From positions 1 through 64,000 of the IMG/VR virus record IMGVR_UViG_3300045999_007288: 64,000 nucleotides of DNA; one strand, 5' to 3'. The translations under genes and the position numbers were made by a program. The stretch is from a virus. The notes under the pieces were generated by a model that was given only the letters and a program-made list of their open reading frames with translations, was not told the DNA's origin and searched no databases. This document shows, piece by piece, positions 7,548 through 14,844 of this stretch (within the stretch, counting starts at the first letter, position 1; each line of letters starts with the position of its first letter).

Positions 7548-7570
7548 TTGTTAGTGTATCGAAGGTATAT

Positions 7571-7867
7571 ATGAGTCACGAACAAGACAAGCTTAAGAAC
7601 AGTAAACGTAGGTTTGAAGATGACAATGCTGTAAAAAAACAGACTAGGATTGCTAAAGAGCATGGTGCTCCAGTTACAGAGCCACACCGATTGCATAAAA
7701 AACATGCTATGGATTGTGGTAACTCAGAATGTTATCTTTGCGGCAATCCTCGAAAAATACATAAAGATAAATTAACAATACAAGAAAAAAGATTTTATCA
7801 GGACACAGACAAAGTCACCGATAGGCATAGTAACGGAATTTCCCCAAATGAAACGAATGAAAATTGA
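7571..7867 (+). CDS. small zinc-knuckle-like phage protein
   Basis: A 98-residue, highly charged protein. The middle contains HRLHKKHAMDCGNSECYLCG, with His and Cys residues spaced as in a small metal-binding knuckle, followed by NPRK and a basic helix. I recall short proteins with this CGNxxCxLCGNPRK pattern from several T4-like phages; their role is not known to me. Nucleic-acid or protein binding is possible. Confidence 0.6.
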   Translation: MSHEQDKLKNSKRRFEDDNAVKKQTRIAKEHGAPVTEPHRLHKKHAMDCGNSECYLCGNPRKIHKDKLTIQEKRFYQDTDKVTDRHSNGISPNETNEN

Positions 7868-8027
7868 TCTTCGAGATGCAATGGACGAAGATGAGTTTTA
7901 CAGTAAAAATCATCGAGAAACAGACGACGACTTTTATAAGAAGTCAAATAAAAATCTGAACAACAAGAAATCGAATAAAAATCGTCATTCTCAATATCGA
8001 GACGAAGACGACAAAGAGTTTCTATAA
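7848..8027 (+). CDS. small charged protein (59 aa)
   Basis: A 59-residue, strongly hydrophilic frame (starts MKRMKIDLRDAMDEDEF, ends DEDDKEFL), probably disordered. It starts inside the end of the previous gene and fills the space before the gene at 8048. The acidic and basic runs are typical of small phage proteins, but there is no recognised motif, so the call rests on fit and composition. Confidence 0.45.
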   Translation: MKRMKIDLRDAMDEDEFYSKNHRETDDDFYKKSNKNLNNKKSNKNRHSQYRDEDDKEFL

Positions 8028-8047
8028 AATATATTAGTGAATAAACT

Positions 8048-8275
8048 ATGAGCAAAAGAGTTGGACCTATTACCCTAGACAGTGACGCCGCGGATCGTAT
8101 CACTTTGTTAAACTTAAAAGAGTATCGCGGCTTTCTTAGAAAAGAACTTAGAGATTGGAGGAAAAATCCTTTGACAGATGATAATCCCATGGGACATTGG
8201 TTGCACCCCGAAGATGTCGCACTCAACATCCGTGTAATTGACGCACTAACTACAGTTATTAAGCAATTCGAATGA
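8048..8275 (+). CDS. small hypothetical protein
   Basis: A 75-residue protein of unknown function. The core LKEYRGFLRKELRDWRKN is an amphipathic basic helix, followed by NPMGHWLHPEDVALNIRVID. It overlaps the next start by 4 bp. TATAAAATATATTAG upstream (8023-8037) resembles the late-type elements before 2830 and 7571. Confidence 0.55.
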   Translation: MSKRVGPITLDSDAADRITLLNLKEYRGFLRKELRDWRKNPLTDDNPMGHWLHPEDVALNIRVIDALTTVIKQFE

Positions 8276-8745
8276 AGAAGATTTTCTACGAAAAAGTCGG
8301 CCGCAGGTATGTTCCTGTCAATGAATACGACAACGAACTCTTAGACAGTTTCCCTAAAGGTAATCATATTGTTATGTGCTACCCAGGTGGTCAGAGTCGT
8401 CGTTTTAATGTCGATCCCAACTATGCGGCCATGATTGCCGCTGGTCGTGTGGCCGAAGATGCAATGTGTACAGCAATTCGGAAGGCCAGTGAATTGCGGC
8501 CACAACGCCAACCATTAACTCCAGGTCAATTAAAGGCTTGGAAAAAACTTGCAAAAGAGTTCGGTGACGACTTAGCCACCTTGAGTATAGCCTGTTCTCG
8601 AGACATTGCAGAAGCAGGGCTTACTGCATTGCAAGAAGAAGCCGATAAACTGATGAAAAACGCAAGTGTGCGAGAAGCATATAATCAGTTCATTATGATG
8701 TGTGAACTTTGTAAAGAGCACGATGCTGAAGTACGGCGAAATTAA
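8272..8745 (+). CDS. hypothetical protein
   Basis: A 157-residue protein of unknown function. The N-terminal part (YEKVGRRYVPVNEYDNEL, then GNHIVMCYPGGQSRRFNV) looks beta-rich; the C-terminal two thirds is helical. It is coupled to the upstream gene by an ATGA overlap. I recall similar proteins in T4-like phages without assigned function. Confidence 0.55.
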   Translation: MKKIFYEKVGRRYVPVNEYDNELLDSFPKGNHIVMCYPGGQSRRFNVDPNYAAMIAAGRVAEDAMCTAIRKASELRPQRQPLTPGQLKAWKKLAKEFGDDLATLSIACSRDIAEAGLTALQEEADKLMKNASVREAYNQFIMMCELCKEHDAEVRRN

Positions 8746-8995
8746 TCCGTTGAATGTGTTCGGACTGCGAAGGGTAGACCATTGTCCCCCGCATTTTGAA
8801 AAAGTATATTTTGATTTACGTACCAGTGAAAAACATATCACTGATTGGATATATGAGCATCTGATTGGAAGATTTTGGTTTGGTGATTTTTACGACGATA
8901 AAAATACTTTGTGTAAATGTGCTGCTTTTGAAACAAAAAGCGAAGCCAGTTATTTTATGCTGATGATAGACTCCTTTAATGTTTATCAATCATAA
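8723..8995 (+). CDS. small hypothetical protein, possibly of the LKW-tail family
   Basis: A 90-residue protein of unknown function. The frame is open to a GTG at 8702, but the ATG at 8723 has AAAGAG just upstream and overlaps the previous gene less. The part FETKSEASYFMLMIDS aligns by eye with FEDKKDATLFALKWL in the gene at 7236, so it may be a diverged member of that family. Confidence 0.5.
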   Translation: MLKYGEINPLNVFGLRRVDHCPPHFEKVYFDLRTSEKHITDWIYEHLIGRFWFGDFYDDKNTLCKCAAFETKSEASYFMLMIDSFNVYQS

Positions 8996-9024
8996 GCATA
9001 TTCCTACTTAGATCTAAAAATTTT

Positions 9025-9066
9025 CTCCGATGATATAACAGGTTAAATAACTTTATATCATCGGAG
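9025..9066 (+). promoter_or_regulatory. hairpin that sequesters the ribosome binding site of the gene at 9072
   Basis: A perfect 14-bp inverted repeat: CTCCGATGATATAA at 9025-9038 and its complement at 9053-9066, with a 14-base loop. The 3' arm ends in CGGAG, the ribosome site for the ATG at 9072. The loop contains GTTAAATA (9042-9049), similar to late promoter elements. A transcript starting near 9056 would lack the 5' arm and leave the site free, as in T4 genes whose early transcripts are translationally silent. The structure is seen; the regulation is inferred. Confidence 0.65.
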
Positions 9067-9071
9067 TAGTA

Positions 9072-9278
9072 ATGAGCACTGAATCTAAACAAGTTCAAGT
9101 TCCTTCTAAGGAACTTCTTACAATCTTATCTAGTATGCAATTGGCCAGCAGCCGTGGTGCATTTAGGCCTGAAGAATTTACAGAAATTGGATCCGCATAT
9201 CAAGCATTATATGCGTTTTTAGCTGATCTGAATGTTATTGCACCAGCGCCAGCCGCTACAGAAACCCCCAATCAATAA
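9072..9278 (+). CDS. small hypothetical protein under hairpin control
   Basis: A 68-residue protein of unknown function, with a helical core (ELLTILSSMQLASSRGAF) and a proline/alanine-rich tail. Its CGGAG ribosome site lies within a 14-bp stem, so it should be poorly translated from read-through transcripts and better from a promoter in the loop. That suggests it acts late in infection. Confidence 0.6.
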   Translation: MSTESKQVQVPSKELLTILSSMQLASSRGAFRPEEFTEIGSAYQALYAFLADLNVIAPAPAATETPNQ

Positions 9279-9287
9279 GGATTTATT

Positions 9288-9974
9288 ATGATTAAACATG
9301 TAGGTAAACACAGCAACAAAAGATGTGTTATTTTATTTAAAACCGTACCAGGAGAAGAGCATATGTGTTTAGTCATATATCCTGATACATTACCCCGCCA
9401 TATTCATGACGATGTAATGACTGCGCTGGAAAGCGATTCTGGACAACAAGCTAAAGAGTTCAGTGATTATCTATTCAGATACACACTACAGGATGGCAAT
9501 AACGCATTAGAAACTTTACACAAAGAAGGCATGATTAAAAAAGTGCCGACTAATCAAGTTATCGTTACACCAAATGCTAAAAGCACTGTAAGATTAGACG
9601 AACTTAATTCAATTTTATCAAAGTTGTCACAAGGTGAAGAAGCTGTCAAAGCATTAGCCGACTTAGACAAAAACTCGGGTATGATAAACAAACGCCGAGT
9701 GCGCGAAGGTTTAGAACCTGGCGAAGTGAGGGCCCCGCGCGAATCTCGCAGTACCCCTGCTCAGATTACAAATAACATAAGTATTAATGATGTGCTGTCA
9801 GACGAAGACCTTGCCACACAACGTCTAGCTCAAGCACAGAAGCTGCAATCGGACGCCAAAGCATTGTTAGCAGAAGCAGCTCGTTTGCAAGAAGAAGCAT
9901 TAAAACTTAACGGTCCCGCAGCAAAAAATGGCACAACAAAATCCAAAAAAACAGTCAAAGCCAAAGAAGCTTAA
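9288..9974 (+). CDS. conserved T4-like marine phage protein of unknown function
   Basis: A 228-residue protein. The first ~145 residues match a family I recall from cyanophages: GKHSNKRCVILFKTVPGEEH, PDTLPRHIHDDVM, LHKEGMIKKVP and VRLDELNSIL. The tail (about 165-228) is Ala/Gln/Glu/Lys-rich and probably a coiled coil followed by a basic disordered end. It has an AAGGA site. Function is unknown. The basic tail would permit nucleic-acid contact, which is only inference. Confidence 0.65.
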   Translation: MIKHVGKHSNKRCVILFKTVPGEEHMCLVIYPDTLPRHIHDDVMTALESDSGQQAKEFSDYLFRYTLQDGNNALETLHKEGMIKKVPTNQVIVTPNAKSTVRLDELNSILSKLSQGEEAVKALADLDKNSGMINKRRVREGLEPGEVRAPRESRSTPAQITNNISINDVLSDEDLATQRLAQAQKLQSDAKALLAEAARLQEEALKLNGPAAKNGTTKSKKTVKAKEA

Positions 9975-10266
9975 TTTAAATACAAAAACTGCTTGGAGAA
10001 ATATACTAAAAGAAGTCGAGAAAAAAGAAGTACCTATACATGTTTTAGAAAAACTTATGGTATATCTTAAAGATGGCACTATGGTCACCGTGGATATTAA
10101 AAGACTGCTGGCTGAAGGTGCAGATCCTGACGAAATAGAACAACATGTTTCCAACAGACTCGATGAATTAGATTTATATATAGACAACGTAGATTTTTTT
10201 GTAGACATCGATCTAGTAGAAAAAACAGTACAACCAGAAACAGACAGGCTATTATCTAAACTATGA
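9928..10266 (+). CDS. conserved phage hypothetical protein
   Basis: A 112-residue protein of unknown function that begins 47 bp inside the previous gene. The first 20 residues are very basic; the rest holds LMVYLKDGTMVTVDIKRLLA and an acidic C-terminal half. It overlaps the DHFR gene by 4 bp. The size of the upstream overlap leaves the start slightly uncertain. Confidence 0.55.
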   Translation: MAQQNPKKQSKPKKLNLNTKTAWRNILKEVEKKEVPIHVLEKLMVYLKDGTMVTVDIKRLLAEGADPDEIEQHVSNRLDELDLYIDNVDFFVDIDLVEKTVQPETDRLLSKL

Positions 10267-10766
10267 TCAAGGCAATTTTTGCTGTAGATCACTGGGGAGG
10301 AATGGGGTTTAATGGATCATTGCCGTGGCCCCACCATCTCGAAGATTTACAATATTTCAAAGAACAAACCATGGGAGACATTGTCGTCATGGGAAGAAAA
10401 ACTTGGGACGACCCTAAGATGCCTAAGCCGTTGCCTGGCAGGATAAATTATGTAGCAACAAACAAACCTATTTTTGGTTACGGTATTACTACTATTCGCG
10501 GGGACCTTCAGGAAAACATTCGTAAAATTCAAAACGCATATCCAACAAAAACAGTTTGGATTATCGGCGGGCCTGATATTTTAATGGAAACACGAGATCT
10601 AGTAGATCAAGTTCATATTACCCATTTCAAAGGTCAATTTAAAACTGATCGACAAATTGATTTACGAAAATATTTGAGTTTATTCAGAGCTACCAGTGCT
10701 GCCACTAGTTTAGATAAAAAATGCAGTTGGATGACTTATAAAAACATTGACATATTTCGTCAATAA
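10263..10766 (+). CDS. folA: dihydrofolate reductase
   Basis: A 167-residue dihydrofolate reductase (T4 frd equivalent), which regenerates tetrahydrofolate for thymidylate synthesis. The N-terminus has the family core: IFAVDHWGGMGFNGSLPWP, then HLEDLQYFKE with the acidic substrate-binding position, VVMGRKTWDD for NADPH binding, and IIGGPDI near residue 102. Length is normal. It overlaps the upstream gene by 4 bp, and thymidylate synthase follows after 15 bp, matching T4 frd-td order. Confidence 0.9.
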   Translation: MIKAIFAVDHWGGMGFNGSLPWPHHLEDLQYFKEQTMGDIVVMGRKTWDDPKMPKPLPGRINYVATNKPIFGYGITTIRGDLQENIRKIQNAYPTKTVWIIGGPDILMETRDLVDQVHITHFKGQFKTDRQIDLRKYLSLFRATSAATSLDKKCSWMTYKNIDIFRQ

Positions 10767-10775
10767 AATTATACT
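10747..10775 (+). promoter_or_regulatory. candidate sigma70 promoter for thyA
   Basis: TTGACA (10747-10752), 17-bp spacer, TATACT (10770-10775), overlapping the end of the DHFR gene. The predicted start of transcription falls at about the thyA ATG (10782), so this would give a leaderless message. Part lies in coding sequence, so chance is possible. Confidence 0.4.
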
Positions 10776-10781
10776 TAATGC

Positions 10782-11687
10782 ATGGAACAACAATACTTAG
10801 ATGCATTAAAATATGTGCTAGAAAATGGCACTAACAAATCCGATCGCACCGGTACCGGCACTATTAGCGTATTTGGTATGCAACAACGCTACAACTTACA
10901 ACACGGATTCCCTGCCGTAACAACTAAGAAGCTCGCATGGAAATCTGTGGTATCAGAATTGCTGTGGTTCATTGAAGGGTCGGGGGACGAAAATCGTTTG
11001 CGAGAGATTCTACATGGTAGCAAACACACAGAAAAAACAACCATCTGGTCTGCCAATGCCACAGCACCTTATTGGACTAATAGATATAAAAAGTTTCCCC
11101 TGCGAGGGCCGCAATTTGAAGGCGACTTAGGTCGTGTATATGGCGTACAGTGGCGACATTGGCGCACCAGTGAAAAAAAATTAAATGATAATAACAACGA
11201 TATTGTTAACGTTGAAGTAGATCAACTTTCAGAATTAATTAAGGGAATAAAAGCAGACCCTCACGGACGAAGACATATATTATCTGCATGGAATCCAGGT
11301 GAATTACAAGACATGGCCTTGCCACCGTGCCACTGCTTTGCTCAATTTTATGTAGCAGATGGTAAACTAAGTTGCCAGATGTATCAAAGAAGTTGTGACA
11401 TGTTTTTAGGTGTTCCCTTCAACATCGCGAGCTACAGTTTGTTAACACATCTAGTGGCTCAAGTGTGCAATTTGGATGTTGGAGAGTTTGTTCACGTGCT
11501 GGGAGATGCACACATATATCTAAATCATGTAGAGCAGGTAAAAGAACAATTATCACGTGAACCATTGCCTGCCCCACAATTGTGGTTAAATCCAGACATC
11601 AATGATATCGATAAATTTACCATGGCCGATATTCAATTAGACAACTATCAAAGTCATGGTGCTATCAAAGCAGATATGGCTGTATGA
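10782..11687 (+). CDS. thyA: thymidylate synthase (ThyA type)
   Basis: A 301-residue folate-dependent thymidylate synthase that makes dTMP from dUMP. The substrate loop DRTGTGT is near residue 23, and the catalytic Cys lies in PPCHCF (C183). The following QMYQRSCDMFLGVPFNIASY and the C-terminal half are typical. A variable insert (about 128-145, KLNDNNND) is longer than in E. coli. There is no clear ribosome site before the ATG, so translation may be coupled or leaderless. With DHFR and dCMP deaminase (16508) it forms the phage dTMP pathway. Confidence 0.95.
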   Translation: MEQQYLDALKYVLENGTNKSDRTGTGTISVFGMQQRYNLQHGFPAVTTKKLAWKSVVSELLWFIEGSGDENRLREILHGSKHTEKTTIWSANATAPYWTNRYKKFPLRGPQFEGDLGRVYGVQWRHWRTSEKKLNDNNNDIVNVEVDQLSELIKGIKADPHGRRHILSAWNPGELQDMALPPCHCFAQFYVADGKLSCQMYQRSCDMFLGVPFNIASYSLLTHLVAQVCNLDVGEFVHVLGDAHIYLNHVEQVKEQLSREPLPAPQLWLNPDINDIDKFTMADIQLDNYQSHGAIKADMAV

Positions 11688-11926
11688 AAGTAAAAGTACA
11701 CGAGTTTACTATGAGTGACGTAGATGATTTTGCAATCTACGTTGCTGAACCTTTGTACAATTGGGAAAAGAGTGAACAAGGACAGTGGGTCATGGCCAAT
11801 GCCGCGGATAAACCTTCATGGCATTCAGGTTGGGACCATGTCACTTTTCAAAACAAAGTAACTATAATTGCAGATTTGGAAGAAAAAGATCTAACATATT
11901 TTACATTGAAATGGGGTATTAAATGA
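11684..11926 (+). CDS. small hypothetical protein ending in YFTLKWGIK
   Basis: An 80-residue protein of unknown function, coupled to both neighbours by ATGA overlaps. Its C-terminus (EEKDLTYFTLKWG) aligns with the ends of the proteins at 5589 and 7236, so it is the third clear member of that family. Tryptophans cluster in the middle (KPSWHSGWDH). Confidence 0.55.
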   Translation: MKVKVHEFTMSDVDDFAIYVAEPLYNWEKSEQGQWVMANAADKPSWHSGWDHVTFQNKVTIIADLEEKDLTYFTLKWGIK

Positions 11927-12891
11927 GATTCATAGTAACCGGCGGTGCAGGATTTATCGGACATAATGTAGTAAGACAATTAGAACAGTTGGGCCACGAA
12001 TGTTTTATCATTGACAGTGCCACCGATTATGGGTTTGTGCCTAAAGACGAACTGGCTTATTTGTTTAAGGCTCGACGAAATAGAATTCGTAGTTCTATTC
12101 ATCATTTAGACATCAGAGATCATTCTAGCTTAGAAACATTTTTTAAAACTTTTGGACATACCTGCGATGCTGTTATTCATTTGGCAAGTTTTCCTAGACA
12201 AAAAGTAGTCAATCAAAATCCAATTTGGGGCAGTGAAGTAATGAGTACTTCTTTAGTAAAACTACTAGAACTAACAAAAATTAGCCGAATCCCAAAATTT
12301 GTTTATATCAGCAGCAGTATGGTGTATGGAGACTTCACTGATCAGGTAACAGAGGACTTTAACTGTAAACCCCAAGGGCAGTATGGTATTATGAAATTAA
12401 TGGGCGAATGGTTGGTTAAAGATTATTCGAGAAGAAAATGTTTTGATCATGTCATTATTCGACCTAGTGCCGTATACGGCGAATATGATGTCGAAGATCG
12501 TGTGGTGTCTAAGTTTATGTTATCCGCGATGAGAGGACAAACCCTTAAAGTCAATGGAGCTGGAGAAACATTAGATTTCACTTACGTCGAAGATGCTGCA
12601 AGGGGTATAGTACAGGCTGTATTGAGTAGTAATGCTATTAATAAGACATACAATATCACAAAAAGTCATAGTCATAGTCTACTAGATGCTGCAAATTTAG
12701 CAGTAAAAATTGCGGGCCGCGGGTCGATCGAATGTAAAGACAAAGATGCTGACTTTCCCTCTAGAGGTGCATTAAACATAGATGCAGCTCGCAATGATTT
12801 TGGATTTGATCCCAAGATAGATGTCGAAGAAGGATTTCGTCGATATCATAATTGGTTTTCTGAAAGTAAATTTTGGAAGTCAAAACTATAA
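11923..12891 (+). CDS. NAD-dependent sugar-nucleotide epimerase/dehydratase
   Basis: A 322-residue extended short-chain dehydrogenase. The NAD-binding GGAGFIG is at residues 7-13, the active-site pair YGIMK at about 153-157 with a Ser-rich YISSSMVYG before it. The family interconverts or dehydrates nucleotide sugars, and the exact substrate cannot be read from sequence. The DegT aminotransferase overlaps its end, so the pair probably makes an amino sugar or 4-keto-derived sugar. It is coupled to the upstream gene by ATGA. Confidence 0.85.
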   Translation: MRFIVTGGAGFIGHNVVRQLEQLGHECFIIDSATDYGFVPKDELAYLFKARRNRIRSSIHHLDIRDHSSLETFFKTFGHTCDAVIHLASFPRQKVVNQNPIWGSEVMSTSLVKLLELTKISRIPKFVYISSSMVYGDFTDQVTEDFNCKPQGQYGIMKLMGEWLVKDYSRRKCFDHVIIRPSAVYGEYDVEDRVVSKFMLSAMRGQTLKVNGAGETLDFTYVEDAARGIVQAVLSSNAINKTYNITKSHSHSLLDAANLAVKIAGRGSIECKDKDADFPSRGALNIDAARNDFGFDPKIDVEEGFRRYHNWFSESKFWKSKL

Positions 12892-13982
12892 TTCCGTTTT
12901 TCGGAGTAAAAAGGCAATATGCCAATCTCCGAGATGAAATACTAAATGCTGTAGACGTTGTATACAGCACAGGTCAAGTATTGGACGGACATTACACTAA
13001 GGAGTTTGAAAATCAAATTGCAAAAAAATGCCATCGCCGATATGCTGTAGCGGTTAACAGTTGTAGCCAAGGTTTAATATTTGCTCAACAAGTTTTGTTC
13101 TCAGAGAATACAAAAATTCTCATTCCCACTATTAGCTTTGTATCTACAATCAATAGTGTATTACTAAATGGCAATGAACCAGTGTTGTGTGACACGGATG
13201 ATCAAGCGTTAATAAATTTAGAAAGCTTAGACTACGCTATTAAAGGGGCCGGTGTTCAAGGTATTATGTATGTTAACTTGTTTGGCAACACAGTTGACTG
13301 GGATAGGTTTAAGATGACCACAGAATTCTTTAATCAAGACTTGAAAATTATTGAAGATGCAGCACAGAGTTTTGGCGCTAGCTATAAAGGAACACCCAGC
13401 GGAGCATTAGGTGATATCAGTGTATTAAGTTTCGACCCTACAAAAAATTTACCCAATTACGGTAGTGGCGGTATGATACTAACAGATGATTTAGAAATAG
13501 CTACTTTTCTGAGAGACTTACGGGACAATGGTAAATCCAAAGGCCACGAAAACCCGGGCACTAACAGTAAAATGAGCGAAGCAGATTGTGCCCAAATGTT
13601 AGTTAAACTTGAATATTTTAATTCTTGGCAATCTCGTCGAACACAAATTGCAGAATATTATAACGCCGAACTAAACGATTACGTTGACACACCTAAGACC
13701 ACAGAAGGCACTATTCATGCTTGGCACAAGTATGTAATTAAGCTAAATGATCGAAATGGATTAAAACATCATTTAGCAATTAAAGGAGTAGAAACTAAAG
13801 TACACTACGAAGCTCCACTATACGAGCATCCAGTGGGATATCCTTATATTAACTATGCGTCAGAATTATATAGGGAAGCCAGTGCATTTTGCCAAGAGTG
13901 TTTGAGTTTACCTATATATCCAGAACTAACAGATTCTGAAGTTGAACACATAACTGAATCAGTTAAAGAGTTCTTTAACTAG
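12873..13982 (+). CDS. DegT/DnrJ/EryC1-type aminotransferase
   Basis: A 369-residue PLP-dependent sugar aminotransferase that puts an amino group on a keto nucleotide sugar. It has the family N-terminus (IPFFGVKRQYANL), the acidic PLP contact in IEDAAQSFGA, and SFDPTKNLPNYGSGGM with the PLP lysine at about K191. The only start keeping the family's N-terminus is TTG at 12873, overlapping the epimerase by 19 bp. It ends convergently with the ADP-ribosyltransferase-like gene, the two stops overlapping by 8 bp. Likely feeds the glycosyltransferases on the other strand. Confidence 0.85.
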   Translation: MEVKTIIPFFGVKRQYANLRDEILNAVDVVYSTGQVLDGHYTKEFENQIAKKCHRRYAVAVNSCSQGLIFAQQVLFSENTKILIPTISFVSTINSVLLNGNEPVLCDTDDQALINLESLDYAIKGAGVQGIMYVNLFGNTVDWDRFKMTTEFFNQDLKIIEDAAQSFGASYKGTPSGALGDISVLSFDPTKNLPNYGSGGMILTDDLEIATFLRDLRDNGKSKGHENPGTNSKMSEADCAQMLVKLEYFNSWQSRRTQIAEYYNAELNDYVDTPKTTEGTIHAWHKYVIKLNDRNGLKHHLAIKGVETKVHYEAPLYEHPVGYPYINYASELYREASAFCQECLSLPIYPELTDSEVEHITESVKEFFN

Positions 13983-14844
13983 AATTTGAATTCTTCCATT
14001 TAGCCGCTAATGCAGAGACTAAGTCTCCCACAGTGGTAAATCCATTTTGTTGCATAAACTTGATAATTTTAACTGCATTGGCTCTGTCGGCACCGCTGTT
14101 AGGTTTACGTGCATTGCTTAAATCAGTATTTAGACCGCGAGTAGCTTCTTCTTTATCATAGGTATACTGTAAACCGTAACGTAAATTATCTGCTTTTTTA
14201 CTTAATTGTGATTTGTTTTTTGCTTGTATTAACTCAATCCAGGGCATTAAGTAACCTTTGTGCATACTAACATATCCGCCGGTACGTTCTTGTCCCGTGA
14301 GTATCGAGATATCACCTTGTTTGCGTGTATCAAAATTACGCCATGCTGCAATGTCTGTGTAAAAATATGTAGATATATCACGACGTTTAGCTGTAATTAA
14401 TGCTTGTCTTGTCCATGCTTTAACTTCTGGATCTGCGTCCGACGCACAATACATGTGAACAGCAGTTACTCCATCGATGGATATTGTAGGGTCTTTACTG
14501 AATATCCGATCTTCTGCTTCATGGGACCTATGATGTGACTTTGATGGATCTCTATTTTCCCAATAATCAATAGGGCGAGAAATATAATGCTTATTGAACC
14601 AGTTGCCATCTAATACAAATAAGGTTGCCTGTTGTCCTATAATATCATGATAACCGCCGCGGCGTGATCTTGTGGTACTTAAAAAGTAAGGATAACCTTT
14701 GGGCGCATATTGTTGTTCAACGCTGCCTAATGCACTACTAAGTTGAAATGTGCCAGAACTTAAAATGGATAAAGCTGTTTTATTATTAGTATAGTGAAAT
14801 GCTATACGGCTTAAGCTTTCTGTAATAATCTCATTAATCTGCAT
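13975..14844 (-). CDS. ADP-ribosyltransferase-like protein with capsid-targeting-like N-terminus
   Basis: A 289-residue protein. IAFHYTNNKTALSILSSGTF, YFLSTTRSRRGGYH and the later EAEDRIFS resemble the H-Y, S-T-S and E blocks of ADP-ribosyltransferase-fold enzymes, which transfer ADP-ribose from NAD to host proteins. The N-terminus MQINEIITES resembles T4 capsid-targeting peptides and contains I-T-E, fitting the prohead protease consensus (L/I)-x-E. If right, it is packaged in the head and injected, as T4 Alt is. Both the fold and the targeting are by eye, not alignment. It abuts the upstream gene (TGA then ATG) at the end of the accessory operon. Confidence 0.55.
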   Translation of the reverse strand: MQINEIITESLSRIAFHYTNNKTALSILSSGTFQLSSALGSVEQQYAPKGYPYFLSTTRSRRGGYHDIIGQQATLFVLDGNWFNKHYISRPIDYWENRDPSKSHHRSHEAEDRIFSKDPTISIDGVTAVHMYCASDADPEVKAWTRQALITAKRRDISTYFYTDIAAWRNFDTRKQGDISILTGQERTGGYVSMHKGYLMPWIELIQAKNKSQLSKKADNLRYGLQYTYDKEEATRGLNTDLSNARKPNSGADRANAVKIIKFMQQNGFTTVGDLVSALAAKWKNSNSS

